Shown here piece after piece: positions 1 to 8,761 of a stretch of DNA of 64,000 nucleotides. A program made the translations under genes and the position numbers. This DNA comes from Aquipseudomonas alcaligenes MRY13-0052 (GTDB lineage Bacteria > Pseudomonadota > Gammaproteobacteria > Pseudomonadales > Pseudomonadaceae). Each line of letters begins with the position of its first letter. Within the stretch, counting starts at the first letter, position 1. The notes under the pieces were generated by a model, which was not told the origin of the DNA, made no database searches, and worked only from the letters and a program-made list of their open reading frames with translations. The DNA lies in contig BATO01000013.1 of assembly GCA_000474255.1 (NCBI GenBank), positions 1 through 64,000 on the forward strand, given 5' to 3'.

Positions 1-2
1 AT

Positions 3-602
3 TGCCCCGAGCTGTGGATCGACCACGCCAGGGCCTGGCAGCAACGCCCACTGGCGTCCCTGGCCGGCAGCACGCTGGGGCTCTACGGTTTCGGCAGCAT
101 CGCCCGGGACCTGGCGCGCAAGGCCCTGGCGCTGGACATGCAGGTGCTCGCCCTGCGCCGTTCACCCCAGCCCTTCGGCCTGGACGGCGTGCAGCGTGCC
201 GCCGACATCCATGAACTCTTCGCCCGCGCCGATCACCTGGTGCTGGCCGCACCGGCCACCGCCGAGACGCGCCACGTGGTCAACCGCCAGACCCTGGCCT
301 CGGCGCGCCCCGGCCTGCACCTGATCAACGTTGCGCGCGGCTCCCTGGTGGACCAGGCCGCGTTGCTCCAGGCCCTGGACGAAGGGCGCCTGGCGCTCGC
401 CAGCCTCGACGTCACCGAGCCCGAGCCGCTGCCGGCCGGGCACCCGTTCTACAGCCATCCCCGTGTACGGCTGAGCCCCCACACCTCGGCCAACACGCCG
501 CAGGTGTACCGCAACCTCGCCGCGCTCTTGGCGCGCAACCTCGAACGTTTCCAGAGCGGACAACCTCTGGAAAACCTGGTGCAGGCCGGGCGTGGCTACT
601 GA
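3..602 (+). CDS. D-2-hydroxyacid dehydrogenase, NAD-binding (5' end missing)
   Basis: The reading frame is open from the window edge, so the N-terminal substrate-binding half is missing. The visible 199 residues begin in the linker to the Rossmann domain and contain the dinucleotide-binding glycine motif GFGSIA. They also contain the family pattern LINVARGSLVDQAAL with the conserved Arg, the Asp/Glu segment SLDVTEPEPL, and SPHTSANT, which supplies the catalytic His. This is the layout of NAD(P)-dependent 2-hydroxyacid (phosphoglycerate/glyoxylate type) dehydrogenases, which interconvert 2-oxoacids and D-2-hydroxyacids in the cytoplasm. The next gene starts 28 bp downstream, so the two are probably co-transcribed. 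The exact substrate cannot be told. Confidence 0.9.
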   Translation, partial: CPELWIDHARAWQQRPLASLAGSTLGLYGFGSIARDLARKALALDMQVLALRRSPQPFGLDGVQRAADIHELFARADHLVLAAPATAETRHVVNRQTLASARPGLHLINVARGSLVDQAALLQALDEGRLALASLDVTEPEPLPAGHPFYSHPRVRLSPHTSANTPQVYRNLAALLARNLERFQSGQPLENLVQAGRGY

Positions 603-630
603 GCCCGCCGGCCCTTCAAGGAGAAACCGC

Positions 631-1464
631 ATGACCGCCAGGCTGACCGGACTCACCGGCACCCCGCAACCCACGGCCTACTCGCTGCCCCGCGACGGCC
701 ACACCGTGTTCCGCTGGCAGGAGCCCCCCCAGCAACCCACGATCGAGGCCGAGCGCCTGCTGCGCAAGCAGCGCCTGGCCGGCTCCTTCCGCCTGTTCGC
801 CCGCCACGGTTTCGACATGGGCGGTGCCGGCCACATCACCGTGCGCGACCCGGAGTTCCCCGACCATTTCTGGGTCAACCCCGTGGGCGTGTACTTCGGC
901 CATATCCGTGTTTCCGACCTGCTGCTGGTCAATCCCCACGGCGAGATCGTCGAAGGGCAGGGCGCACTCAACCTCGCCGCCTTCGCCATCCATGCCGCGC
1001 TGCACGAGGCCCGCCCGGACGTGGTCGCCGCCGCCCACGCCCATTCGCTGTACGGCAAGGCCTGGTCCAGCCTCGGACGCCTGCTCGACCCGCTGACCCA
1101 GGACGCCTGCGCCTTCCACGGCAAGCACGCGCTGTTCGACAACTTCACCGGCGTGGTGCTGGAAGCCAGCGAGGGCGCGCGCATCGCCGCCACCCTGGGG
1201 CCGAGCAACGTCGCGCTGATCCTGCAGAACCACGGCCTGCTCACCGTCGGGCGCACGGTGGAGGCCGCCGTCTGGCGCTTCATCGCCCTGGACAACGCCG
1301 CCCACGCCCAGCTGCTGGCCGAGGCCGCCGGCACGCCCCGGCCCATTCCCCCGGCCGTGGCCGAACACACCGCGCGCCAGGTGGGCACCGAATTCGGCGG
1401 CTGGTTCAGCTTCCAGCCCTACTGGGACCGCCTGTTGCGCGACGAGCCCGACTTCCTCGACTGA
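631..1464 (+). CDS. Class II aldolase/adducin family protein
   Basis: This 277-residue protein has the class II aldolase/adducin fold signatures. It contains GGAGHITVRDPE near residue 70, the zinc-binding pair in AAHAHSLYGKA, and a third His in LILQNHGLLTVG. Family members are zinc-dependent aldolases, epimerases or decarboxylases acting on small hydroxy-acids or sugar phosphates. The start at 631 was chosen over one 39 bp upstream because AAGGAG lies at the correct distance before it. It sits between a 2-hydroxyacid dehydrogenase and a periplasmic binding protein, which suggests a catabolic operon for an imported hydroxy- or keto-acid. The substrate is inferred only in these broad terms. Confidence 0.88.
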   Translation: MTARLTGLTGTPQPTAYSLPRDGHTVFRWQEPPQQPTIEAERLLRKQRLAGSFRLFARHGFDMGGAGHITVRDPEFPDHFWVNPVGVYFGHIRVSDLLLVNPHGEIVEGQGALNLAAFAIHAALHEARPDVVAAAHAHSLYGKAWSSLGRLLDPLTQDACAFHGKHALFDNFTGVVLEASEGARIAATLGPSNVALILQNHGLLTVGRTVEAAVWRFIALDNAAHAQLLAEAAGTPRPIPPAVAEHTARQVGTEFGGWFSFQPYWDRLLRDEPDFLD

Positions 1465-1479
1465 TTGCAAGGAGCACCC

Positions 1480-2433
1480 ATGAACCGCCGTCACTTCCTC
1501 CAGTATTCCGCCCTGGCCGGGCTCGCCTGCACGCTGCCCACGGCCTTCGCCCGGGACTGGAACGGCCTGGGCCTCAACGTGGCCACCTACAAGGGCGCGG
1601 CGCCCACCTTCTTCGACGAGGCAGGCATCGAGCGCCCGCCCTATGCGGTGAAGTACGCCGAATTCAACGGCGGCAACCTCGGCTTCGAAGCGCTGATCAG
1701 CGGCACCCTGGACCTGGCGCCCATGAGCGAGATCCCGCCCATCTTCGGCATCAAGAACCAGGCGCCGGTGAAGCTCATCGCCGTGCTCACCGGCGACGTC
1801 AACAACCAGGCCTTCGTGGTGCCCAAGGGCTCGAGCCTGCAGTCCCTGGCGGAGCTGCCGGGCAAGCGCGTGGGCTACATCCGCTCCACCTCATCGCACT
1901 ACATGCTGCTGCGCGCACTCAAGGAACAGGGCCTGACCCTGGCCGATATCCAGCCCTTCGCCCTCACGCCCCAGGACGGTTTCGCCGCCTTCCAGAACGG
2001 CAACCTGGATGTCTGGGTGACCTTCGGCTACTTCATCCAGCTCGCCGAGCTGCGCAGCGGTGCGCGGGTGCTGCGCACGGGGCAGGGCTACCTCTCCGGC
2101 AACTACGTCATCGCCGCCAACCAGCGCGCCATCGACGACCCGGGCAAGCGCGCGGCCATCGAGGATTACGTCCAGCGCGAGTACCGCAGCTGGCAATGGG
2201 TGCAGCACAACCCGGAGGCCTGGGCGGCCAAGAGCGAGAAGATCCTCGGCATCCCCCGCGAAGTGTTCCTCGCCCAGTACAAGGCCCAGAGCGGACCCCG
2301 CGTGCTGCAGGCGGTGGACGACGCCGCCGTGCGCTCGCAGCAGGAGGTGGCCGATACCTTCTTCGAAGCTGGCGTGCTGCCGCAGCGGCTGGACGTGGCG
2401 CCGTTGTGGGACCGGAGCTTCAGCTGGGGTTGA
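1480..2433 (+). CDS. ABC transporter substrate-binding protein, nitrate/sulfonate/taurine-like
   Basis: This 317-residue periplasmic protein has a twin-arginine leader (NRRHFLQYSALAGLACTLP, ending at AFA). The mature part shows the NMT1/SsuA-like pattern, with LISGTLDLAPMSEIPPI (ligand-site entry), VPKGSSLQSLAELPGKRVGYIRSTSSHYMLLRAL and GNLDVWVTFGYF. Such proteins deliver aliphatic sulfonates, taurine, nitrate-like anions or pyrimidine precursors to an ABC permease. No permease or ATPase gene is adjacent in the window; they may lie upstream of the left edge. AAGGAG precedes the ATG. A second binding protein of the same superfamily lies at 15389-16327. Confidence 0.88.
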   Translation: MNRRHFLQYSALAGLACTLPTAFARDWNGLGLNVATYKGAAPTFFDEAGIERPPYAVKYAEFNGGNLGFEALISGTLDLAPMSEIPPIFGIKNQAPVKLIAVLTGDVNNQAFVVPKGSSLQSLAELPGKRVGYIRSTSSHYMLLRALKEQGLTLADIQPFALTPQDGFAAFQNGNLDVWVTFGYFIQLAELRSGARVLRTGQGYLSGNYVIAANQRAIDDPGKRAAIEDYVQREYRSWQWVQHNPEAWAAKSEKILGIPREVFLAQYKAQSGPRVLQAVDDAAVRSQQEVADTFFEAGVLPQRLDVAPLWDRSFSWG

Positions 2434-2444
2434 GCCGCTGCAAC

Positions 2445-2470
2445 ACGCCGGGTTTCACCCGACCTACAAG
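2445..2470 (+). repeat. Half-copy of a dispersed palindromic repeat
   Basis: These 26 bp, containing GGGTTTCACCCGACCTAC, are identical to the right half of the repeat at 21381-21441. Only one arm is present here, between the substrate-binding protein and the dipeptidase gene, so it looks like a decayed or partial copy. Confidence 0.7.
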
Positions 2471-2491
2471 AACTGCCAAGGACCCGGCTCC

Positions 2492-3700
2492 ATGCCCTTC
2501 AAACCCTCACTGATCGCTCTGGCGCTGCTCACCGGCAGCGCCCAGGCCGCCGATGTACCGGCCGATGTCCGTGCGCTGCATGAGCGGCTGCTGGTACTCG
2601 ACAGCCACCTCGACACGCCCATGCAACTGGCGCGGCCCGGCTGGGATATCAGCCAGCGCCACCGCTACGCCGACGACCTGTCCCAGGTCGACCTGCCGCG
2701 CATGCGCGAGGGCGGGCTGGATGGCGGCTTCTTCGCCGTGTTCACGCCCCAGGGCCCGCGCACGGCGGAGGGGCGCACCCTGGCCAGCGAACATGGCCTG
2801 GCGGTGATCACCCGCATCCGTGACATGGTCGCCGCGCGACCCGGTGAGTTCGCCCTGGCCACGCGGGCGCAGGAGGTGCCGGGCATCGTCGCCTCGGGCC
2901 GCCGCGTGGTACTGATCAGCATGGAAAACGCCGAGCCCCTGGCTGCCGACCCCGGCCGCCTGGCCACCTACCGGCGCCTGGGGTTGCGCATGCTCGGCCT
3001 GGTGCACGCTCAGAACAACGCATTCGCCGACTCGGCCACCGCGCTGCCGGAATGGCACGGCCTCAGCCCGTCGGGGCGCGCGCTGGTGGGGGAGGCCAAC
3101 CGGCTGGGGATTCTCATCGATGTGTCCCATGCCTCCGACGTGGTGTTCGACCAGGTGCTGCAACTGTCCCGCGCCCCGGTCATCGCCTCCCACTCCGGCG
3201 CCCGGGCCATCGGCCCGCACCCGCGCAACCTCGATGACGCGCGCCTGCGCAGGCTCGCCGAGAAAGGCGGTGTGGTGCAGGTCAACAGCTTCCCCAGCGA
3301 TCTCGTGCCACGTGCGCCCAACCCGGAGCGGGACAAGGCCCTGGGCCCGCTGTACCGCGAGTTCCGCCTGGCCGCCAGCCTTTCCCCGGAGCAGGTGGCC
3401 GGCCTCGCCCGGCGCATCGGCGAAACCGAAGCCCGCTACCCGCTGCCACCCACGCGCCTGGACGACTTCATGGCGCACCTGCTGCACATCCTCGACGTGG
3501 TCGGCCCGCAACACGTCGGCATCGGCGCCGATTGGGACGGTGGCGGCGGCGTGGAAGGCCTGCGCGACGTCAGCGACCTGCCGCGCATCAGCCAACGCCT
3601 GCTCGCCGCCGGTTACAGCGAGCAGGACCTCGCTGCCATCTGGGGTGGAAATCTATTGCGAGTACTGGCCGCTGCCGAAGCTGCCGGAACCGCTCCGTAG
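2492..3700 (+). CDS. Membrane dipeptidase, peptidase family M19, secreted
   Basis: This 402-residue protein has a Sec signal peptide (hydrophobic LIALALLTGSAQA, cleavage near AQA-AD). The M19 metal ligands appear in order: DSHLDTP near residue 40 (HxD), a Glu in SMENAEPL, IDVSHASD and IASHSGARA (His ligands), and GIGADWDGG near the C-terminus. M19 enzymes are zinc dipeptidases that cleave dipeptides, often with a D- or dehydro-residue. The start follows the partial repeat. The stop codon TAG lies inside the outer arm of the next repeat (CCGTAGG). Its neighbours suggest a role in peptide or amino-acid scavenging in the periplasm. Confidence 0.93.
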   Translation: MPFKPSLIALALLTGSAQAADVPADVRALHERLLVLDSHLDTPMQLARPGWDISQRHRYADDLSQVDLPRMREGGLDGGFFAVFTPQGPRTAEGRTLASEHGLAVITRIRDMVAARPGEFALATRAQEVPGIVASGRRVVLISMENAEPLAADPGRLATYRRLGLRMLGLVHAQNNAFADSATALPEWHGLSPSGRALVGEANRLGILIDVSHASDVVFDQVLQLSRAPVIASHSGARAIGPHPRNLDDARLRRLAEKGGVVQVNSFPSDLVPRAPNPERDKALGPLYREFRLAASLSPEQVAGLARRIGETEARYPLPPTRLDDFMAHLLHILDVVGPQHVGIGADWDGGGGVEGLRDVSDLPRISQRLLAAGYSEQDLAAIWGGNLLRVLAAAEAAGTAP

Positions 3701-3783
3701 GTTGGGGCGGGCGGCGTTCTGTTAGGTACGAGCCCATGCTGAGGTCGCCGATGGGTTTCGCTGCGCTCTACGCCATCCTACGG
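3695..3783. repeat. Dispersed palindromic repeat, copy A
   Basis: The element starts CCGTAGGTTGG and ends CCATCCTACGG, so the outer arms form an imperfect inverted repeat around a core with ATGGGTTTCGCTGCGCTCTA. The stop codon of the M19 dipeptidase lies in its left arm. Confidence 0.8.
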
Positions 3784-3829
3784 GTGCCCTCAAGGCGGCC
3801 GGTGACGAGACGGTAGCCCGGGCTTCAGC

Positions 3830-3917
3830 CCGTAGGTTGGTGCCGAGCGCAGCGAGGCCCAACGGTGTGATGCTGGGCCTGGTCATGTTGGGCTTCGTAC
3901 CTCAGCCCAACCTACGG
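3830..3917. repeat. Dispersed palindromic repeat, copy B
   Basis: The outer arms CCGTAGGTTGG and CCAACCTACGG are perfect inverted repeats. The interior contains TGGTGCCGAGCGCAGCGAGG and GGGCTTCGTACCTCAGCCCA. It is the same subtype as the copy at 26836-26921, in opposite orientation. Confidence 0.85.
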
Positions 3918-3937
3918 TGAGTGCCTCGGCGCTGGCT

Positions 3938-4014
3938 TCGTAGGATGGGTAGAGGTACGAAACCCATGCTGACGTCGCTGATGGGTTTCGCTTCGCTCTA
4001 CGCCATCCTACGAA
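3938..4014. repeat. Dispersed palindromic repeat, copy C
   Basis: The outer arms TTCGTAGGATGG and CCATCCTACGAA are perfect inverted repeats enclosing AAACCCATGCTGACGTCGCT. With copies A and B it fills the gap between the convergent dipeptidase and ygiC-like genes, where it could form long hairpins in either transcript. Confidence 0.85.
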
Positions 4015-4036
4015 GGAGCGCGCCAGCCTCGGCAAC

Positions 4037-5194
4037 TCAATCCATCACCACGTGGGGCAGGAAGCGGCTGGTGTCCTTGGTGATCAGGCTGTCGTCTTCG
4101 CGGATGCCCATGCTGGAGGCGGTGTCGCCCACGATCCAGGAGCCGATCAGGGTGTAGCTGTCGTCGAAACGGGGCAGGGGGGAGAACTGCTGGAGGATGT
4201 AGGGGGCGTCGGTGTAGGGGCCGTCCTGCGCCACCACTTCGTCCTGCGGGGTGCGGATCTCGATGTTGGCGCCCTCGCGGGAGAAGAAGGGTTTGCGCAC
4301 CCAGCCCTTGGGTACCGGCGCGCGCGGGTCGTCGTCCACTTGCGAGGGCAGCAGGTTGGGGTGGCCTTCGTTGAATTTCCACAGCAGCGGCAGGATGCCC
4401 TTGTTGCTGATGATCGACTTCCAGGCCGGCTCGACGAACTGGGTGTCGCACCCCGGCACGGCCTTGCCGAAGGCTTCGCTGAAGATGTGCTCCCAGGCGT
4501 GCAGCTTGAACAGGCGGGGAATCCACTGCCCCTGCAGGTCGACGAAGCGCCCGTCGCCGGTGAGGCCGATGTCCTCGATGTCGATGTGCCGCGCGTCGAT
4601 GCCGGCCAGGCGCGCCATCTGCGCGAGGAAGTCGGTGGTGCCCCGGTCTTCCACCGAGCCGGAGATGGCGGAAAAGTGGAAGGGGATTTCCTTGCCGAAG
4701 GTGCCGAACGCGCGGATCAGGTCCTCGGCCAGGGTGTTGAACTGGTCGGCCTCGGCGGGCAGCACGCCACGGCGTATCTGGTCTTCCAGCCAAAGCAATT
4801 GAACCGAGGCGCATTCGAGCAGGGAGGTGGGCGTGTCGGCGTTGATCTCCAGCAGCTTGGCCGGGCCCGTGCCGTCGTAGCTGAAGTCCATGCGGCCGTA
4901 GAGGTGCGGGTGCCCCTCCCGCCAGGAGGTGCGGATCAGATCGAAGAACGCCGGTGGTATCGCCAGGCCGGTGAGCAGCTCCTCGCTCGCCACCACGCGC
5001 TCGACCACGTCGAGGCACATCTCGTGCAGCTCGCGGGTGGGTTGTTCGATATCACGGGTCACCTGCTCACGGGTGAACAGGTAGTAGCCGCGCTCGTCCC
5101 AGTAGCGTTCGCCGTCGATGGTGTGGAACAGGAAGCCTTCACCCTCGACCTGTGCCTGCCAGCCCGGACGTTCTTCGATGCTGATCTTCTTCAT
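4037..5194 (-). CDS. ygiC: Glutathionylspermidine synthase-like ATP-grasp ligase, YgiC/YjfC type
   Basis: This 385-residue protein belongs to the glutathionylspermidine synthase C-terminal (ATP-grasp) family. It shows RMDFSYDGTGPAKLLEINAD near residue 100 (metal/ATP-binding acidic residues), WEHIFSEAFGK, and KPFFSREGANIEIRTP followed by GSWIVGDTASSMGIREDDS at the C-terminus. The amidase half of bifunctional E. coli Gsp is absent, so only a ligase activity is expected, and the substrate is unknown. It is the last gene of the minus-strand yjf/ygi operon, 8 bp downstream of ygiB, the same ygiB-ygiC pairing as in enterobacteria. Its 3' end abuts repeat copy C. Confidence 0.92.
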   Translation of the reverse strand: MKKISIEERPGWQAQVEGEGFLFHTIDGERYWDERGYYLFTREQVTRDIEQPTRELHEMCLDVVERVVASEELLTGLAIPPAFFDLIRTSWREGHPHLYGRMDFSYDGTGPAKLLEINADTPTSLLECASVQLLWLEDQIRRGVLPAEADQFNTLAEDLIRAFGTFGKEIPFHFSAISGSVEDRGTTDFLAQMARLAGIDARHIDIEDIGLTGDGRFVDLQGQWIPRLFKLHAWEHIFSEAFGKAVPGCDTQFVEPAWKSIISNKGILPLLWKFNEGHPNLLPSQVDDDPRAPVPKGWVRKPFFSREGANIEIRTPQDEVVAQDGPYTDAPYILQQFSPLPRFDDSYTLIGSWIVGDTASSMGIREDDSLITKDTSRFLPHVVMD

Positions 5195-5202
5195 GAGCGG
5201 TG

Positions 5203-5934
5203 TTAGCCCCCGAATCCCGAGCCGCCGGTCTTGCCACCCCAGCCGCCACGGGCGTTGGCCTGGGAGCCGAAACCGCCGCGGGAGATGGTGGAGGCCACCG
5301 CCGAGCCGCTGGTGCTCGCTTTGCTGCTCAGGCTCTTGCCCAGGGTCTGCTGGGTGTAGGTCGAGGTCGGGCTGTTGCGGGCCTGGTTGGAGCGGCTGAA
5401 GGTCTTGCCCTGTTCGATCTGCCGGGACAGCGTGGAGGTGCTGTAGCTACCCCGGGCATCGCGGTAGCGGTAGATCGGCTGGGAATAGTAGTGGTTGCCG
5501 CCGTTGCCCATCATCTGGCCGATGAGGATGCCGGTGACCAGGCCGTTGTCGCTATGGCCGGTGCTGTGCACCACCTGCTGCTCGGCCTGCTCGTAGGTGC
5601 TGCGGGACACTTCGTTGGTCATCGACAGCTCGAAGCCCCCCAGGCGCGGCATGAACTGGCCGTTTGAGGTGGGCTGGCAGTAGTCGGGCACGAAGTCGGC
5701 GTCGCAGGCGGCCTGGCTGTCATAGGTCGGGGCGATCTGCTTGTGGTCGGCCATGGCGGTCATGTACGCGTCCGAGCAGACGTCGACGGGGAACTTGTCG
5801 GCGACGCAGGCCTGTACGTTCTTGAACGTCTTGGTCGCGGTGATCTGCATCGTGTCCTGCGGGTCGTTGCACCCCGCCAAGGCCAGCGGCAGGGTGCCGG
5901 CGAGCACCAGCTGGATGGAATTGCGCTTTCTCAT
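5203..5934 (-). CDS. ygiB: YgiB family (DUF1190) lipoprotein
   Basis: This 243-residue protein has a lipoprotein-type leader with lipobox LALAGC, giving a mature N-terminal Cys at about residue 22. The N-terminal half carries the cysteine-rich DUF1190 segment (VQACVADKFPVDVCSDAY, SQAACDADFVPDYCQ). The C-terminal third is Ser/Thr/Gly-rich and low in complexity, ending GGWGGKTGGSGFGG. Its biochemical role is unknown. Its constant partnership with YgiC-like ligases and PspA-linked genes points to an envelope-stress function. Confidence 0.9.
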   Translation of the reverse strand: MRKRNSIQLVLAGTLPLALAGCNDPQDTMQITATKTFKNVQACVADKFPVDVCSDAYMTAMADHKQIAPTYDSQAACDADFVPDYCQPTSNGQFMPRLGGFELSMTNEVSRSTYEQAEQQVVHSTGHSDNGLVTGILIGQMMGNGGNHYYSQPIYRYRDARGSYSTSTLSRQIEQGKTFSRSNQARNSPTSTYTQQTLGKSLSSKASTSGSAVASTISRGGFGSQANARGGWGGKTGGSGFGG

Positions 5935-5959
5935 AAAGGTCTCCTTGCGCTGCCGGTGA

Positions 5960-6385
5960 TCAGGTCGAAGGGGTCATGCAGGCGGAGTTGAGCAGGCCGA
6001 TGCTGATGGCCACGGCGCCGGAGTAGATGGCGGCGGCATGTTCGCCACGGGCGATGCGGCCGGGCAGGTCCTTGAGCACCAGGCTGGTGACGAAGAACGC
6101 CAGCAGCTGGACGATGGCGGCGATCACCACCCAGACCACGAAATCGAGGACGCTGACGCTGTAGGTGATGATGTTGCTGGCCGGCAGGGCGAAGCCGATC
6201 AGCGAACCCGCCAGGGCGATGGCGGCCGCGCTGTTGCCTTCGCGGATGAGGGCGAACTCGCGGTGCGGGGTGACGCGGGTGTAGATGAACTGGAACAGGG
6301 CGAACAGCGCCGCTGCGACCAGGATGTAGATGACGAAGCCGATGACGGCGGTGGAGTTGAGCGACATGCGGAGCGCGTCGAGCAT
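5960..6385 (-). CDS. yjfL: DUF350 family inner-membrane protein, YjfL type
   Basis: This 141-residue protein has four predicted membrane segments (AVIGFVIYILVAAALFALF, AIALAGSLIGFALPA, VVWVVIAAIVQLLAFFVTS, and a C-terminal AAIYSGAVAISIGLLN). Between the first two lies a conserved polar loop TPHREFALIREGNSAAAIAL, typical of DUF350/YjfL. The gene lies between yjfK and ygiB in the operon. Function is not established; association with PspA and the K+ channel suggests maintenance of membrane integrity or ion balance. Confidence 0.9.
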   Translation of the reverse strand: MLDALRMSLNSTAVIGFVIYILVAAALFALFQFIYTRVTPHREFALIREGNSAAAIALAGSLIGFALPASNIITYSVSVLDFVVWVVIAAIVQLLAFFVTSLVLKDLPGRIARGEHAAAIYSGAVAISIGLLNSACMTPST

Positions 6386-6401
6386 GGTGGATCTTCCTTG
6401 G

Positions 6402-7064
6402 TCAGAGAACTTGGATGTCGGTGATCTGCAGTGTCACGCCCACGGCGGTGGTCAGGGCGATGGCACCTTCTTCGTCTTCCTCCACCGAGAAGAGCAGGAA
6501 CTCCCTCCGGTTGAGCAAGCCGATCTCGCGGGCGTAGAGCATGCTTTGATGCTCGACGCCGTAGCTGGCGTCTGGGCTGACGACGTATTCGTGCAAGGGC
6601 ACCAGTTCGGTCTGGCCATCCTCGCTGCCCCACTGGCGGCCGTATTCCTCGCCCTCCAGCTCGTAGACCTGCATGCCGATGCGCGCGTTGGGCCCGGCGA
6701 GGCGCAGCAGCTCCTCACGGCTGGCGATGGGGGTGACCTGGTGGTAACCGAACAGGATCACCGCCTCGATATCGCTGTCCTGCGGGCCGTTCATGATCAC
6801 CTGCAGGAAGTAATCCTCATTGTCCAGGTAGTAGCGCTTGATCCGCGTGGACTGGCCGAGCTCGATGGTGCCGACGGCCCAGATCTTCTCGTCGCCGGGG
6901 AGGGTGACGTGGGACTGGCCGTCGAGCAGCGTTGCCAGCGAAGGGTCCAGGCAGAGCATGCGGCCCGCTGCCAGCCCCAGAGGGCGGCTGTCACTGGGGT
7001 GGCGGTGCGCGTCGCTGGAAGGCAGCGGCGGCTCCAGGCCCAGCCAGCGCTTGAGTTTGCTCAT
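6402..7064 (-). CDS. yjfK: DUF2491 family protein, YjfK type
   Basis: This 220-residue soluble protein matches the YjfK/DUF2491 pattern. It contains LCLDPSLATLLDG, WAVGTIELGQSTRIKRYYLD, YFLQVIMNGP and the central EDGQTELVPLHEYV. There is no signal peptide or membrane segment. Its ATG overlaps the last bases of the K+ channel gene by 4 bp, implying translational coupling. No catalytic motif is recognised, and its function is known only by neighbourhood with PspA-type genes. Confidence 0.88.
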   Translation of the reverse strand: MSKLKRWLGLEPPLPSSDAHRHPSDSRPLGLAAGRMLCLDPSLATLLDGQSHVTLPGDEKIWAVGTIELGQSTRIKRYYLDNEDYFLQVIMNGPQDSDIEAVILFGYHQVTPIASREELLRLAGPNARIGMQVYELEGEEYGRQWGSEDGQTELVPLHEYVVSPDASYGVEHQSMLYAREIGLLNRREFLLFSVEEDEEGAIALTTAVGVTLQITDIQVL

Positions 7065-8086
7065 AGTGCGTTCTCCTCCAGGCGTTCACTGGCGATGTAG
7101 AAGATTTCCCCACCGCGGATTTCCAGCGCGTTGGCGGGGTTGATCTCGAAGCGGGTGGAGCCTGAGGCGCGGTAGCCGATGAGGGTGGCGTCGTGGTCCT
7201 GGCGCAGGCGGATGTACAGCTCGCCGCAGGTACCACTGAAACCCTCGGGCAGTACATGGCGGAACTGGGTGGCGCCGTCGCCGACGCACAGCAGCTCGGT
7301 GACCACGGCGCTGGAGCCCGGGTCCTGGGAGGCGCGCACCAGCATCTCGATGGCCATGTTGGAGGTGCACTCCAGCTCGGGGGCGTAGCGGCGGGCGAGG
7401 GCGGCGCGCTCGGAGTCGTTGAAGTGCGCGACCACATGGGCGCGCGTGCCGATCGCCTTGATGGTGAGGACGATGGCCAGGGTCAGGCTGTCGGAGCGGG
7501 TGTGCACAAGGATGCGCTCGGCGTTCTCGATGCCGGCGCGGCGCAGCAGCACGGGGTTGTCCAGCGAATCACCACGGACGAAGGAGGCGCGCCCGGGCAG
7601 AGGGTTTTCCTCGATCAGCGCGTCGCAGATCACCAGGCTGTCGTCCCGCGTAGCTTCATCCTGGTACAGCAGCTCGACGATGCGCTCGCTGGCTTCGCCT
7701 TCCCAGCCGATGAGGACGGTGTGGCCCTTGAGGTTGGAGTAGTCGCCCAGGCCTTTCATGTTCTTTCTCCAGAGTTCGCCGACCGAAGCCGATGCCTTGC
7801 CGATGACCGCAGTGAGCAGGGCGATGCCGCCCAGCATGATCCACAGTGCCGTGACGAGTTTGCCGAAGGCGCTCTTGGGGGAGAGGTCGCCATAGCCCAC
7901 GGTCGTCGCGGTGGTGAAATAGAAATAGGTGAAGTCCTGCCCTTGCAGCAGGTGCTGCTCACCGGCCAGCGCCAGGAGCAGGTAGGACGCCAGGTAGTGG
8001 ATGGCCAGCAGCGAGCCGATGCCGGCCCAGCCGAAGCGCTGGAAGAAAGCCGAGGTTTGGTGCCGCAACAGCAAGATCAGCGACAT
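7061..8086 (-). CDS. Potassium channel with TrkA-N/RCK domain
   Basis: This 341-residue protein has two transmembrane helices flanking a pore loop with the selectivity filter TVGYGD at about residue 62. A cytoplasmic RCK (TrkA-N) Rossmann domain starts near residue 110 (GHTVLIGWEGEASERIVELL) and includes FVRGDSLDNPVLLRRAGIENAERILVHT-like segments. A C-terminal beta-rich part follows. This is the architecture of ligand-gated bacterial K+ channels. It lies inside the psp/yjf operon, overlapping yjfK by 4 bp, so ion conductance is probably co-regulated with membrane-stress proteins. The gating ligand is unknown. Confidence 0.93.
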   Translation of the reverse strand: MSLILLLRHQTSAFFQRFGWAGIGSLLAIHYLASYLLLALAGEQHLLQGQDFTYFYFTTATTVGYGDLSPKSAFGKLVTALWIMLGGIALLTAVIGKASASVGELWRKNMKGLGDYSNLKGHTVLIGWEGEASERIVELLYQDEATRDDSLVICDALIEENPLPGRASFVRGDSLDNPVLLRRAGIENAERILVHTRSDSLTLAIVLTIKAIGTRAHVVAHFNDSERAALARRYAPELECTSNMAIEMLVRASQDPGSSAVVTELLCVGDGATQFRHVLPEGFSGTCGELYIRLRQDHDATLIGYRASGSTRFEINPANALEIRGGEIFYIASERLEENAL

Positions 8087-8132
8087 GGAATCAACTCCAT
8101 TGATCCTTTTCGAGTGGTTCAGGGGGGCGGGG

Positions 8133-8690
8133 TCAGTGGGCGGTTTCGAGGAGCGACTTCGAGTGCATCAGCCAGGCGACGATGCAACCGGCGACGGCTC
8201 CGGCGATATGCGATTCCACCGATATCCCCGGGGTGGGGATGAAGCCGAAGACCAGGCCGCTGTAGCCGGCGAGCGCCACCAGGGCAACCAGCAGGCTGGC
8301 GATGCTGCGCTGGTACCAGGCGCGGGCCAGCAGGTAGGTCCAGAGCCCGAAGATCAGGCCACTGGCGCCGATGTGCAGGCTGTTGCGGGCGAACAACCAG
8401 ACCATGCCGCCGCCGAGGATGCTCACCAGCAGGGCCACGCGGACATAACGCCCGAGCCCCTCGGTGGACACCAGCCAGCTGAGGATGATGAAGGGTGGCA
8501 GGTTGCTCAGCAGATGAGCGAAGGAACCGTGCAGGAAGGGCGCGAAGATCAGCCCCTGGAGCCCGCTGAGGGTGCGCGGGAGGATGCCATGGTGGACCAG
8601 GCTGTTGGCGGTGAGGGTATTGAGCACCTGGACCACGGCCATGATCGCCGCCAGTGCCAGGATGACCCTGAGTCGCTTGCCTGTTTCCAT
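8133..8690 (-). CDS. Rhomboid family intramembrane serine protease
   Basis: This 185-residue protein has about six transmembrane segments. It carries the rhomboid hallmarks: HGSFAHLLSNLPPF (conserved His/Asn in TM2), the catalytic serine in GASG (residues near 110, IGASGLIFGLW), and the catalytic His in SVESHIAGAVAG in the last helix. Rhomboids cleave transmembrane substrates. The gene sits between the PspA-like gene and the K+ channel gene. Its target may be a membrane protein of the same stress response, but that is inference. Confidence 0.93.
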   Translation of the reverse strand: METGKRLRVILALAAIMAVVQVLNTLTANSLVHHGILPRTLSGLQGLIFAPFLHGSFAHLLSNLPPFIILSWLVSTEGLGRYVRVALLVSILGGGMVWLFARNSLHIGASGLIFGLWTYLLARAWYQRSIASLLVALVALAGYSGLVFGFIPTPGISVESHIAGAVAGCIVAWLMHSKSLLETAH

Positions 8691-8761
8691 CTGCGTTCCC
8701 CGAACTCCATTTGCGGGTAGGTGGTGGGCAGGCGACCGGGGTCGCCTGCCGGGCGCGGATT

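Noticed and set aside
2060-2491. Upstream in-frame extension of the M19 dipeptidase
   Set aside because: It overlaps the substrate-binding protein gene and would bury the signal peptide. The start at 2492 puts a proper leader at the N-terminus.
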